Assembly (NCBI GenBank): GCA_040414865.1
Contig: JBEDUR010000121.1
Span: 1 to 26,683, forward strand
Direction of reading: 5' to 3'
Length of the DNA stretch: 26,683 nt
From: Palsa-461 sp040414865
Lineage (GTDB): Bacteria > Actinomycetota > Acidimicrobiia > Acidimicrobiales > RAAP-2
Each line of letters starts with the position of its first letter. The first letter of the stretch is position 1. The notes beneath the pieces are model-generated. The model was not told where the DNA came from and ran no database searches. It saw only the letters and a program-made list of their open reading frames with translations. A program made the translations under genes and the position numbers. Shown piece after piece: positions 1 to 7,337 of this stretch.

Positions 1-222
1 CAAAAACTCACCACCAAGCAGATTGACCTGGTCGTCGCCAACGACGTGGCCGCCCCCGGTGTCGGGTTCGCCCACGACACCAACGCGGTTCTGATCCTCG
101 GGTCAGACGGCCGCCAGACAGACGTGCCGCTGGCCAGCAAGGCCGAGGTCGCCCGGGCCGTGGTTGACGCCATCGCCCGGCTGCGGCACCACCGCATCCC
201 CCCTCAAGAGGAGCAATCATGA
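1..222 (+). CDS. coaBC: CoaBC C-terminal end (partial)
   Basis: The left edge cuts this gene, leaving the last 73 codons in frame 1, ending in TGA at 220-222. The visible residues include DLVVANDV, then a stretch with HDTNAVLIL and a final helix rich in Ala and Arg. This matches the end of the phosphopantothenate-cysteine ligase (CoaB) half of the bifunctional coenzyme A enzyme Dfp/CoaBC, where the (I/V)VANDV motif contributes to the CTP/phosphopantothenate site. CoaBC joins cysteine to 4'-phosphopantothenate and decarboxylates the product in the cytoplasm. The stop overlaps the metK start (ATGA at 219-222), which suggests translational coupling. coaBC directly before metK and priA is a common actinobacterial order. 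The N-terminal decarboxylase domain cannot be assessed. Confidence 0.85.
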   Translation, partial: QKLTTKQIDLVVANDVAAPGVGFAHDTNAVLILGSDGRQTDVPLASKAEVARAVVDAIARLRHHRIPPQEEQS

Positions 223-1412
223 ACCGCTGGACCTTTACCTCGGAGTCCGTCACCGAGGGCCACCCCGACAAGATGGCCGACCAGATCTCCGACGCGGTCC
301 TCGACGCACTGCTCCAACAAGATCCGACGAGCCGGGTCGCTTGCGAGACGCTGCTCACCACCGGGCTCGTGGTGGTGGCCGGGGAAGTGTCGACCGAGGC
401 GACCATTGACGTGACGGCCCTCGCCCGCCGGACGGTTTGCGACATCGGCTATGACGACGACGCCACTGGGTTCAACGGGAACACCTGTGCGGTGCTCGTC
501 GCCTTGGATAAGCAGTCGCCCGACATCGCCCAGGGCGTCGACCATGCCTACGAGCTGCGTACCGGCTCAGGCGGGGAGGACAAGCACAACGCCCAGGGTG
601 CCGGCGACCAAGGCATGATGTTCGGCTTCGCCTGCGACGAGACCCCCGATCTGATGCCGCTGCCTATCTGGCTGGCCCACCGCCTGTCTCAGCGGCTGAC
701 CCAGGTGCGGCGGCTGGGATCCCTCTCCTACCTGCGCCCCGACGGCAAGACCCAGGTGAGCGTCGTCTACGAGGACGGCCGACCGGTCGGGGTGGACACG
801 GTGCTCATCTCGACCCAGCACCAGCCCGGCATCGACATCGAGAACCTGCTGGCTCCGGACCTCACCGAGCAGATCATCGAGCCGCTGCTGCCGACCGACC
901 TCGACACCGTGGGCGTCGCGGTCCTCATCAACCCAACCGGGTGCTTCGAACTCGGCGGCCCGCACGCCGACGCCGGGCTGACCGGTCGCAAGATCATCGT
1001 CGACACCTACGGCGGGATGGCCCGCCACGGCGGTGGGGCGTTCTCGGGGAAGGACCCCTCCAAGGTGGACCGTTCGGCCGCCTATGCCGCCCGCTGGGTC
1101 GCCAAACACGTGGTGGCCGCCGGCGCGGCCCGCCGGTGCGAGGTTCAGGTGGCCTACGCCATCGGGGTAGCCCGGCCGGTGTCGCTGCTCGTCGAGACCT
1201 TTGGCACCGAGAGCGTCGACCCGGTCAAGATCTGTGGCGTCATCGACGAGCTGTTCGACCTGCGCCCGGCGGCGATCATCGAGGAGCTCGATCTGCGCCG
1301 CCCCATCTACCGGGGCACGGCCGCCTACGGCCATTTCGGCCGGGGCGAGAAGGAGTTCACCTGGGAGGCGACCCCCAAGGTCGACGACCTGAAGCGGGCA
1401 CTCGGGATCTAG
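219..1412 (+). CDS. metK: S-adenosylmethionine synthetase
   Basis: Makes S-adenosylmethionine from methionine and ATP, releasing phosphate and pyrophosphate; a cytoplasmic tetramer in known members. The 397-residue product has the usual family length. It opens with SESVTEGHPDK (ATP-site His15 and Lys18), has GAGDQGMMFG at 127-136 and the glycine-rich GGGAFSGKDPSKVDRS loop at 271-286. The ATG at 219 is preceded by an AGAGGAG ribosome site at 207-213 and overlaps the coaBC stop by four bases. The SAM it makes would serve the methyltransferases encoded at 4639 and 12181. No SAM riboswitch can lie directly upstream, because the gene is coupled to coaBC. Confidence 0.97.
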   Translation: MNRWTFTSESVTEGHPDKMADQISDAVLDALLQQDPTSRVACETLLTTGLVVVAGEVSTEATIDVTALARRTVCDIGYDDDATGFNGNTCAVLVALDKQSPDIAQGVDHAYELRTGSGGEDKHNAQGAGDQGMMFGFACDETPDLMPLPIWLAHRLSQRLTQVRRLGSLSYLRPDGKTQVSVVYEDGRPVGVDTVLISTQHQPGIDIENLLAPDLTEQIIEPLLPTDLDTVGVAVLINPTGCFELGGPHADAGLTGRKIIVDTYGGMARHGGGAFSGKDPSKVDRSAAYAARWVAKHVVAAGAARRCEVQVAYAIGVARPVSLLVETFGTESVDPVKICGVIDELFDLRPAAIIEELDLRRPIYRGTAAYGHFGRGEKEFTWEATPKVDDLKRALGI

Positions 1413-1438
1413 CCCAACGCGCGCACCGGGCCGGAGCG

Positions 1439-3163
1439 GTGCGCGTCGTGCGGGTGCTGCCCGACGTGGCTGCACTCGACCGGAGCTTTGACTACGAAGT
1501 GCCGCCGGCCCTCGACGGCGCGGTCGGGATCGGGACACGCGTGCGGGTTCCCCTCCATGGCCGCCGGGTCGGCGGTTGGGTGGTGGCCGACGGGGTCGAA
1601 CCCGAGCCCGGACGCGAGATCAAACCCCTGGCCAAGGTGACCGGCCTCGGCCCGCCGGAGCCGGTGGTGGACGTGAGCGCGTGGGCGTCCTGGCGGTGGG
1701 CCGGGCCGCAGCGCGTGCTGCTCTCGGCGGCATCGCCGGAACGAGCCGTCCGTGTGCTGCCCCGCCCGCCGGCTCCCGGGCCGCACTCGGCCGCCCCAAA
1801 GGGGCCGCTGGCCGTCCAGGCGGCCGCCGCCCTCGAGCGTCTCGAGCGCCCGACGCTCATCCGGGCGGGTCCGGCCACCGATCTGCTCGAGGTGGTGGTG
1901 GCCGCCTGTCTGGGCGCGGGCGGCCCAGTGCTCGTCTGCGTCCCCGAGCTTGGTTGGGCCGAGCGCCTCGGAGCCCGGCTCAGGCGCCGGGGGCTCGCCA
2001 CCGCTGGCTCGTGGGCGGAGGCCGCCGCGGGTTGGCCGGTCGTGGTCGGGGCCCGCTCCGGCGCGTTCGCCCCCGCCGGTCGCGTGGCGGCGGCGGTGGT
2101 TCTCGACGCCCACGACGAGGCCTATCGCGAGGAGCGCTCGCCCCAGTTCGACGCGGCCGCGGTGGTGGCCGAGCGGTGCCGCCGCGATGGGACACCGTGC
2201 CTGTTCACCTCGGCCACCCCGAGCGCTGCCCTGGTACATGCCTGCTCGGTTGTCACGGTGCCGCGGGACCTCGAGCGCGGGGCCTGGCCGGCGGTGCGCG
2301 TGATCGACCGGCGGGGGGCGGACCCGAGAACCGGGCTGTACTCCGAGGAGTTGGTGCGGACCATCCGCGCCGAGCACCCCCTCCCGGTTCTCGTCGTCTA
2401 CAACCGGCGGGGGAGGGGCCGGCTGCTCGCCTGCGTCCGCTGCGGGGAGCTGGCCCGCTGCGAGCGGTGCGGGCGATCGGTTGCCGAGACCGATGACCGG
2501 CTGAGCTGTGCCACCTGCGGCCGCATCCGCCCCCGACTCTGCGCCGCCTGCGGAGGGGGTCGGCTGAAAGTGCTCCGGGTCGGGGTGAGCCGCATCCGCG
2601 ACGAGCTGGCGGCGCTCGGTGGCCGGGAGGTGGGTGAGGTGTCGGGCGAGACCGGGGAGATCCCCGACACCCCGGTCGTGGTCGGCACCGAGGCGGTCTT
2701 GCATCGGGTGCGGCGGGCCTCGGTCGTGGCCTTCTTGGACTTCGATCTCCATCTGCTCGCGCCCCGCCTTTCCGCCGGCGAACAGTCGCTCGCGTTGCTG
2801 GCCCGGGCCGGGCGACTGGTCGGCGGGCGCGCCACCCAGGGGGCCGGAATCGTCGTCGTCCAAACCCGGCTGCCCGACCACGAGGTCCTGGCGGCGGCAA
2901 CCGCCGGGGACCCGGACCGCTTCGTCGGCCCCGAGCTGGCCATGCGCGATGAGCTCGGCCTGCCGCCCTTCGCGGCCTTGGCCGAGCTGTCCGGCCCCGG
3001 CGCCGACTCGTACTTCGAGGCCCTCGGTCTGGAGGGTTCGGCCATCGCAGGCAACCGGTGGCTGGTGCGGGCGGCGGACCATGAGGGGTTGTGCAGCCGG
3101 CTGGCCGCGGTGCCCCGGCCCCGGGACCGAGTCCGGGTCGTGGTCGACCCGACCGAGATCTGA
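1439..3163 (+). CDS. priA: Primosomal protein N' (PriA), helicase motifs degenerate
   Basis: PriA recognises stalled forks and D-loops and reloads the replisome. The N-terminus (VRVLPDVAALDRSFDYEVP) is the typical 3'-DNA-binding domain start, and eight cysteines at about residues 332, 335, 341, 344, 357, 360, 368 and 371 form the paired zinc motifs inserted in the second helicase lobe. The product is about 574 residues, well short of the roughly 730 of E. coli PriA. The Walker A site that should carry GxGKT reads IRAGPATDLL (141-150), and the DEEH box reads LDAHDEA (222-228). ATP-driven unwinding is therefore unlikely, as reported for other actinobacterial PriA proteins. The start is taken at GTG 1439, 26 bases after the metK stop; GTG 1448 is an alternative. 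No strong ribosome site is visible. Confidence 0.9.
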   Translation: MRVVRVLPDVAALDRSFDYEVPPALDGAVGIGTRVRVPLHGRRVGGWVVADGVEPEPGREIKPLAKVTGLGPPEPVVDVSAWASWRWAGPQRVLLSAASPERAVRVLPRPPAPGPHSAAPKGPLAVQAAAALERLERPTLIRAGPATDLLEVVVAACLGAGGPVLVCVPELGWAERLGARLRRRGLATAGSWAEAAAGWPVVVGARSGAFAPAGRVAAAVVLDAHDEAYREERSPQFDAAAVVAERCRRDGTPCLFTSATPSAALVHACSVVTVPRDLERGAWPAVRVIDRRGADPRTGLYSEELVRTIRAEHPLPVLVVYNRRGRGRLLACVRCGELARCERCGRSVAETDDRLSCATCGRIRPRLCAACGGGRLKVLRVGVSRIRDELAALGGREVGEVSGETGEIPDTPVVVGTEAVLHRVRRASVVAFLDFDLHLLAPRLSAGEQSLALLARAGRLVGGRATQGAGIVVVQTRLPDHEVLAAATAGDPDRFVGPELAMRDELGLPPFAALAELSGPGADSYFEALGLEGSAIAGNRWLVRAADHEGLCSRLAAVPRPRDRVRVVVDPTEI

Positions 3164-3188
3164 GGGGTCCCACTACCATGGGGCGGCC

Positions 3189-3713
3189 GTGACCACCTTC
3201 ACCATCCGCCAGTACGGCGACCCGGTGCTGCGCCAGCGGACTCGAGAGATCGAGGAGATCGACGCCCGAGTGGCCAAGCTGGCCGAGGACATGATCGCGA
3301 CCATGCACGCCGCCCCTGGGGTCGGGTTGGCGGCCAACCAGGTCGGGGTGCAGCGGAGGTTGTTCGTCTACGACATCGGCGACGGGCCCCGGGTGATCGT
3401 GAACCCGAGGATCGTCGAGTCGAGCGGGGAGTGGACCTTCGAGGAGGGCTGCCTGTCGGTGCCGGGGCTCAGCTGGCCGATCGTCCGTCCCAACGCCGTC
3501 CACCTGGTCGGCGTGGACCTCGACGGCGACGAGCTGTCCATCGAGGCCACCGAGTACGAGGGTCGGGTCTTCCAGCACGAGGTGGACCATCTCGACGGAA
3601 CCCTGTTGGTGGAGCGGTTGGACGAGGACCAGCGGCGGGAGGCCCGGGCCATCCTGCGAGCCCGGGCGCTCAACCTGCCGGCCGCCGATCCCGACGGGCT
3701 CGCGACCCTGTAG
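3189..3713 (+). CDS. def: Peptide deformylase
   Basis: Removes the formyl group from N-formylmethionine of nascent proteins, a metal-dependent reaction at the ribosome exit. All three family motifs are present in the 174-residue product: GVGLAANQVG (44-53), EGCLSVP (metal ligand Cys88) and QHEVDHLDG (His130, Glu131, His134). The start is GTG 3189, which gives the standard short N-terminus before IRQYGDPVLR. An ATG at 3178 is in another frame. The gene lies 25 bases after priA and just before fmt, the enzyme that adds the formyl group, so the two opposing steps are encoded side by side, as in many bacteria. Confidence 0.95.
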   Translation: MTTFTIRQYGDPVLRQRTREIEEIDARVAKLAEDMIATMHAAPGVGLAANQVGVQRRLFVYDIGDGPRVIVNPRIVESSGEWTFEEGCLSVPGLSWPIVRPNAVHLVGVDLDGDELSIEATEYEGRVFQHEVDHLDGTLLVERLDEDQRREARAILRARALNLPAADPDGLATL

Positions 3714-3748
3714 GCCATCGGCCGGCGCCGGACGCGGAACATTCGGGG

Positions 3749-4642
3749 GTGGCCCGCCTGGCCTACCTGGGGACGCCGGAGATGGCGGTGCCGCCGCTGA
3801 GGGCCCTCGTCGGCGCCGGCCACGAGGTGGTCCTGGTGGTGAGCGGGCCGGACCGTCGCCGGGGTCGGGGCAGGGCGACGGCACCGTCGCCGGTGAAGGC
3901 GGCTGCGCTCGAAGTCGGGTTGCCCGTGACCGCCTCGCTGACCACGCTGGCAGCCATGGACGAGCCGCCGGAGCTGGGGGTTGTCGTGGCCTACGGACGG
4001 CTCATCCCACCGGCCGTGCTGGCCAAGGTGCCCATGGTCAACCTGCACTTCTCCCTCCTGCCCCGCTGGCGGGGGGCGGCGCCGGTCGAGCGGGCCATTC
4101 TGGCCGGCGACGCCATCACCGGGGTGTGTGTGATGGCCGTCGAAGAGGGCCTCGACACCGGGCCCGTGTACGCCCGGGCCGAGCTGGAGGTGGGGCCCGA
4201 CGAGCACCTGAGCTCGCTTCGGGAGCGCTTGGTCGCGCGGGGCGGCGAGCTGCTGGTGGAGGTGCTGGCCCATGGGGCGGCCGGCCTGCCCGAGCCGGTG
4301 TCCCAGGAGGGTGAGGTCACCTACGCCACGAAGCTCGAGGCCACTGAGCTCGAGATCGACTGGACCCAGCCGACCGCCCAGGTCCTCGGCTTGGTCCGTT
4401 TGGACCGCGGGGCCCACACGAGCCTTGCCGGGCGCAGGCTCCGGGTCCTTGACGCGAGAGCACACGAACCCGGTGGAACCCCTGGCCCCCCAGGCACCCT
4501 GATCGGGGACGTCGTTGCCACCGCCGACGGGGGGTTGCGCCTCCTCGTCGTCCAGCCCGAAGGGGGGCGGCCGATGGCCGCCGCCGACTGGCTGCGGGGT
4601 GGCCGCCTCGAGGCGGGCACGAGGCTCGGAGAACCGCGGTGA
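3749..4642 (+). CDS. fmt: Methionyl-tRNA formyltransferase
   Basis: Transfers a formyl group from 10-formyltetrahydrofolate to Met-tRNA(fMet) for initiation. The 297-residue product has the Rossmann start RLAYLGTPEMAV, then NLHFSLLPRWRGAAPVERAI with the catalytic Asn98 and His100, and the catalytic Asp136 in EEGLDTGPVY. The C-terminal OB-like tRNA-binding domain (about 200-297) follows. The start is GTG 3749, because translation from there begins two residues before the conserved LAYLGTP; it lies 35 bases after def. The loop after VSGPDRRRGRG is the usual basic tRNA-contact loop. The stop overlaps the next gene (GTGA at 4639-4642). Confidence 0.95.
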   Translation: MARLAYLGTPEMAVPPLRALVGAGHEVVLVVSGPDRRRGRGRATAPSPVKAAALEVGLPVTASLTTLAAMDEPPELGVVVAYGRLIPPAVLAKVPMVNLHFSLLPRWRGAAPVERAILAGDAITGVCVMAVEEGLDTGPVYARAELEVGPDEHLSSLRERLVARGGELLVEVLAHGAAGLPEPVSQEGEVTYATKLEATELEIDWTQPTAQVLGLVRLDRGAHTSLAGRRLRVLDARAHEPGGTPGPPGTLIGDVVATADGGLRLLVVQPEGGRPMAAADWLRGGRLEAGTRLGEPR

Positions 4643-5415
4643 CCGACGGCTGGGACGCCGACCAGTACGCGCGGTTCGCGGCCGAGCGTCGGCAGCCCTT
4701 CGACGACCTCAAGGCGCTCTGTCTGCCCGTCGACGGCGGCCGGATCGTCGATCTCGGCTGCGGCACTGGGGAGCTCACCGCCGAGCTCCACCGCGACCTG
4801 CGAGCCGGCGAGACCATAGGCATCGACCGGTCGCCCGGCATGCTGGCCGACGCCTCCCGGATCGCCCAGGGCGCCGCGGGCCTGCACTTCGAGGAGGCCG
4901 ACATCGAGGTGTGGGAGGACCGCGGGATGGGCCTCGTCTTCGCCAATGCCTCCCTGCACTGGGTGCCGGACCACCGCCGCCTCCTTGCCCGGCTGGTCTC
5001 GGCGCTCGGGCCGGGCGGCCAGCTGGCCTTCCAGGTTCCCGCCGCCTTCACCCACCCCTCGCACCGCCTCGCGGCCGAGGTGGCCTCGGCGCCCCCTTTC
5101 GCCCCGGCACACCACGGCCTGCTCTCGCCGGACGCGGTGCTCACGCCGGCCGGCTACGCCGAGCTGCTCTTCGAGCTGGGCGCGCTGCGCCAGCACGTGC
5201 GCCTCCAGGTCTACGGCCACCTCCTGCCCTCGGTCGACGCCGTGGTCGAATGGGTGCGAGGCTCGGCCCTCACCCCGATCAAGGCCTCGCTGGGCGAGGA
5301 GCGCTTCGGCGACTTCCTGGCCGCCTACCGCGAGCGGCTCGTGGCCGAGCTGGGCGAACGGAGTCCGTACTTCTACGCCTTCAGCCGCATCCTGTGTTGG
5401 GCTCGGTTCCCCTGA
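4639..5415 (+). CDS. tam: Trans-aconitate 2-methyltransferase-like enzyme
   Basis: A class I SAM-dependent methyltransferase of 258 residues. Motif I is VDLGCGTGEL (37-46), followed by the acidic GIDRSPGMLADA and then a FANASLHWVPDH segment. These segments, the opening DQYARFAAERRQPFDDL and the FYAFSRILCWAR end closely resemble E. coli Tam (from memory), which methylates trans-aconitate, an inhibitor of the TCA cycle. The substrate in this organism is an inference. The GTG start overlaps the fmt stop by four bases, so the two are probably co-translated. In many actinobacteria this slot between fmt and rpe holds the 16S rRNA m5C methyltransferase rsmB, and this protein is not of that family. 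A hairpin follows the stop directly. Confidence 0.8.
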   Translation: MTDGWDADQYARFAAERRQPFDDLKALCLPVDGGRIVDLGCGTGELTAELHRDLRAGETIGIDRSPGMLADASRIAQGAAGLHFEEADIEVWEDRGMGLVFANASLHWVPDHRRLLARLVSALGPGGQLAFQVPAAFTHPSHRLAAEVASAPPFAPAHHGLLSPDAVLTPAGYAELLFELGALRQHVRLQVYGHLLPSVDAVVEWVRGSALTPIKASLGEERFGDFLAAYRERLVAELGERSPYFYAFSRILCWARFP

Positions 5416-5442
5416 TCGCCCCGCCAAGCGGTCAGCGGGCGA
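5416..5442 (+). terminator. Hairpin after tam, possible terminator
   Basis: An inverted repeat starts at the first base after the tam stop. TCGCCCCGC (5416-5424) pairs with GCGGGCGA (5435-5442) with a single bulge and a 10-base loop. No T-run follows, as is frequent in actinobacterial terminators. A second, weaker stem (CCGAC 5447-5451 with GTCGG 5463-5467) follows. The position between two transcription units and just before an rpe promoter supports a terminator. RNA processing or chance in GC-rich DNA remain possible. Confidence 0.45.
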
Positions 5443-5504
5443 AGGGCCGACAATGGCTCACGGTCGGTGCTGGGGAGACTCGTCTGCCACCACCGAGCCG
5501 AACC

Positions 5505-5510
5505 TAGGGT
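5505..5510 (+). promoter_or_regulatory. -10 box of a leaderless rpe promoter
   Basis: TAGGGT fits the actinobacterial -10 pattern TANNNT. It is followed by seven bases and then GTG 5518, in frame with Rpe. That spacing would put the first transcribed base at or next to the start codon (leaderless mRNA). No convincing -35 box is visible. Confidence 0.5.
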
Positions 5511-5517
5511 TGTCCCC

Positions 5518-6225
5518 GTGGGAACGACGGGGCGAGCCCGGCCCGATCCCGGGCCGCCCGGTGCCGTGAAGGTGGCTCCCTCGGTGCTCTCGGCCGACTT
5601 CGGCAACCTGGCCGAGGCGGTGGGTGAGGTCGCGAGTTCGGCCGACTGGTTGCACGTTGACGTCATGGACGGGCACTTTGTGCCCAACCTGACCATCGGC
5701 CCCCCGGTGGTGGCATCGCTCCGGCGGCACTCCGGCCTCTTCTTCGACTGCCACCTGATGATGACCGACCCCGGCCGGTACCTCGAGGCCTTCGAGGCGG
5801 CGGGCGCCGACTCGCTCACGGTGCACGTCGAGGTGGGAGACACCGCCAACCTGCTCAGAAGGATCCGCGAGCTGGGGATGCGGGCGGGGCTGGCGGCCAA
5901 CCCCGACACCCCCACCACCGCCGTCGAGCCGTTCCTGGACCAGGTCGACCTGGTGCTGTGCATGACCGTCTTCCCCGGCTTCGGGGGCCAGGAGTTCATG
6001 CCCGAGGTGCTGGGCAAAGTGACCGAGGTCCGGGGGGCCATCGACCGGCGGGCGCTGCCGGTCGAGCTCGAGGTGGACGGGGGGATCGACGAGCACACCG
6101 CCAGGCGGGCGGCCGAAGCCGGGGCGAACGTCTTCGTGGCCGGCAGCGCGGTCTTCGAGCGGGACGCTCCTTGGGAGGCGGTCGAGGCGATCCGGCGAGG
6201 GGCGCTGCAGGCCCGCGGTGGGTGA
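5518..6225 (+). CDS. rpe: Ribulose-phosphate 3-epimerase
   Basis: Interconverts ribulose 5-phosphate and xylulose 5-phosphate in the pentose phosphate pathway; a cytoplasmic TIM barrel. Recognisable elements are VAPSVLSADFGNL, the metal-site WLHVDVMDGHFVPN (His47, Asp49), DCHLMM, the MTVFPGFGGQ loop and VDGGI near the C-terminus. Two starts are plausible. GTG 5518 (235 residues) sits seven bases after a TANNNT box and suits leaderless initiation, but adds a Pro/Gly-rich lead of about 16 residues. GTG 5566 gives the standard family N-terminus but has no ribosome site. Ribulose 5-phosphate is also the substrate of the RibBA enzyme encoded downstream. Confidence 0.92.
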   Translation: MGTTGRARPDPGPPGAVKVAPSVLSADFGNLAEAVGEVASSADWLHVDVMDGHFVPNLTIGPPVVASLRRHSGLFFDCHLMMTDPGRYLEAFEAAGADSLTVHVEVGDTANLLRRIRELGMRAGLAANPDTPTTAVEPFLDQVDLVLCMTVFPGFGGQEFMPEVLGKVTEVRGAIDRRALPVELEVDGGIDEHTARRAAEAGANVFVAGSAVFERDAPWEAVEAIRRGALQARGG

Positions 6226-6283
6226 GCACGGGGCCAAGGAGGCCGACAAAGGCTGTCTGTACTGGGCTTCTCGCGCCGCCCGG

Positions 6284-6289
6284 TAGGAT
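6284..6289 (+). promoter_or_regulatory. Probable -10 box upstream of ribD
   Basis: TAGGAT lies ten bases before the ribD ATG in a 74-base gap. It fits TANNNT and would give an mRNA with at most a few untranslated bases. The gap is too short for an FMN riboswitch, and none of its conserved blocks is visible. Confidence 0.4.
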
Positions 6290-6299
6290 CGAGCCGCCT

Positions 6300-7337
6300 A
6301 TGAGCCTCTCCACAGACCGAGTCGCGGGCACCGATGGGGATGCCGGCGATCGACGCCACATGACCCGGGCGGTCGAGCTCGCCGCGCTGGCCCGGCCCCG
6401 CACCGCGCCCAACCCCTGGGTCGGGGCGGTGGTCGTGGCCCGAGAGGGCGGGGCGACCTTCGAGGGACTGACGGCACCAGCCGGAGGGGACCACGCCGAG
6501 GTGGGGGCGCTGGCCCAGGCGGTCGAAGCCGGTCAGGCCGGCGGGGCCACGCTCTACACGACGCTCGAGCCCTGCTCGCACCACGGCCGGACCCCGCCGT
6601 GCGTGGACGCCATCGTTTCGGCCGGGATCGCCCGAGTGGTGATCGGCATCGTGGACCCCGACGAGCACGTGTGCGGCCAAGGCATCGCGGCACTGCGCCA
6701 GACCGGGATCGAGGTCACCACCGGAGTCTGCGAGGAACTGATCACCGAGCAGCTCGCCCCGTATCTCAAGCACCGACGGACCGGCCGGCCTTGGGTCGTG
6801 CTCAAGCTGGCTCTCACCCTGGACGGGCGCATCGCTGCCCCCGACGGCTCCAGCCGGTGGATCACCGGCCAGGCGGCCCGAGCCGATGCCCATCACCTGC
6901 GGGCCTGTTCGGACGCGATCCTGGTCGGCGCCGGAACGGTACGGGCCGACGACCCGGCCCTCACCTTCCGGCCCGAGACCGGCCCGCTGCCCGAACGCCA
7001 GCCCCTCCGAGTGGTGCTGGGCAAGGCGCCGCCAGCAGCCAAGGTGCGGCCGGCCGTCGAGCTCGGGGGGGACCTCGAGACCGTGCTCGCCGAGCTTGGT
7101 CAGCGCGGCGCGATCCAAGTGCTGGTGGAGGGCGGGGCCCGGGTGGCTCACGACTTTCACGTCGCCGGGCTCGTCGACCGCTACGTCTTCTATCTCGCCC
7201 CGGCCCTGGCCGGCGGCGACGACGGACGGCCGGTCTTCGCCGGTCCGGGCGCGCCCAGCATCGAGCAGTTCTGGCGCGGCCGGCTGGTGTCGGTCGAGCG
7301 CCTGGGTGACGACCTGCGAGTGGAGGTGGCGGCCTAA
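6300..7337 (+). CDS. ribD: Riboflavin biosynthesis deaminase/reductase RibD
   Basis: A bifunctional enzyme of riboflavin synthesis that deaminates the pyrimidine ring of the GTP-derived intermediate and then reduces its ribose side chain with NADPH. The N-terminal deaminase domain (about 20-160) carries the zinc site HAE (65-67) and EPCSHHGRTPPC (90-101, ligands Cys92 and Cys101). The C-terminal reductase domain begins at VLKLALTLDGRIA, continues with SDAILVGAGTVRADDP and ends with LVEGGARV and the DRYVFYLAPAL segment. The 345-residue length is normal for fused RibD. The ATG at 6300 is the first possible start and fits the upstream -10 box. The stop overlaps the ribBA start by one base (TAATG). 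Confidence 0.95.
   Translation: MSLSTDRVAGTDGDAGDRRHMTRAVELAALARPRTAPNPWVGAVVVAREGGATFEGLTAPAGGDHAEVGALAQAVEAGQAGGATLYTTLEPCSHHGRTPPCVDAIVSAGIARVVIGIVDPDEHVCGQGIAALRQTGIEVTTGVCEELITEQLAPYLKHRRTGRPWVVLKLALTLDGRIAAPDGSSRWITGQAARADAHHLRACSDAILVGAGTVRADDPALTFRPETGPLPERQPLRVVLGKAPPAAKVRPAVELGGDLETVLAELGQRGAIQVLVEGGARVAHDFHVAGLVDRYVFYLAPALAGGDDGRPVFAGPGAPSIEQFWRGRLVSVERLGDDLRVEVAA

Noticed and set aside
941..1438. Upstream extension of the priA frame into metK
   Set aside because: The extra residues are Arg-rich and unlike PriA; the conserved N-terminus starts at GTG 1439.
2253..3884. 543-codon - strand frame opposite priA and def
   Set aside because: Arg/Pro/Gly-rich low-complexity product covering parts of three real genes; a compositional shadow.
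6226..6299. FMN riboswitch before ribD
   Set aside because: The gap is only 74 bases and none of the conserved riboswitch blocks is present.
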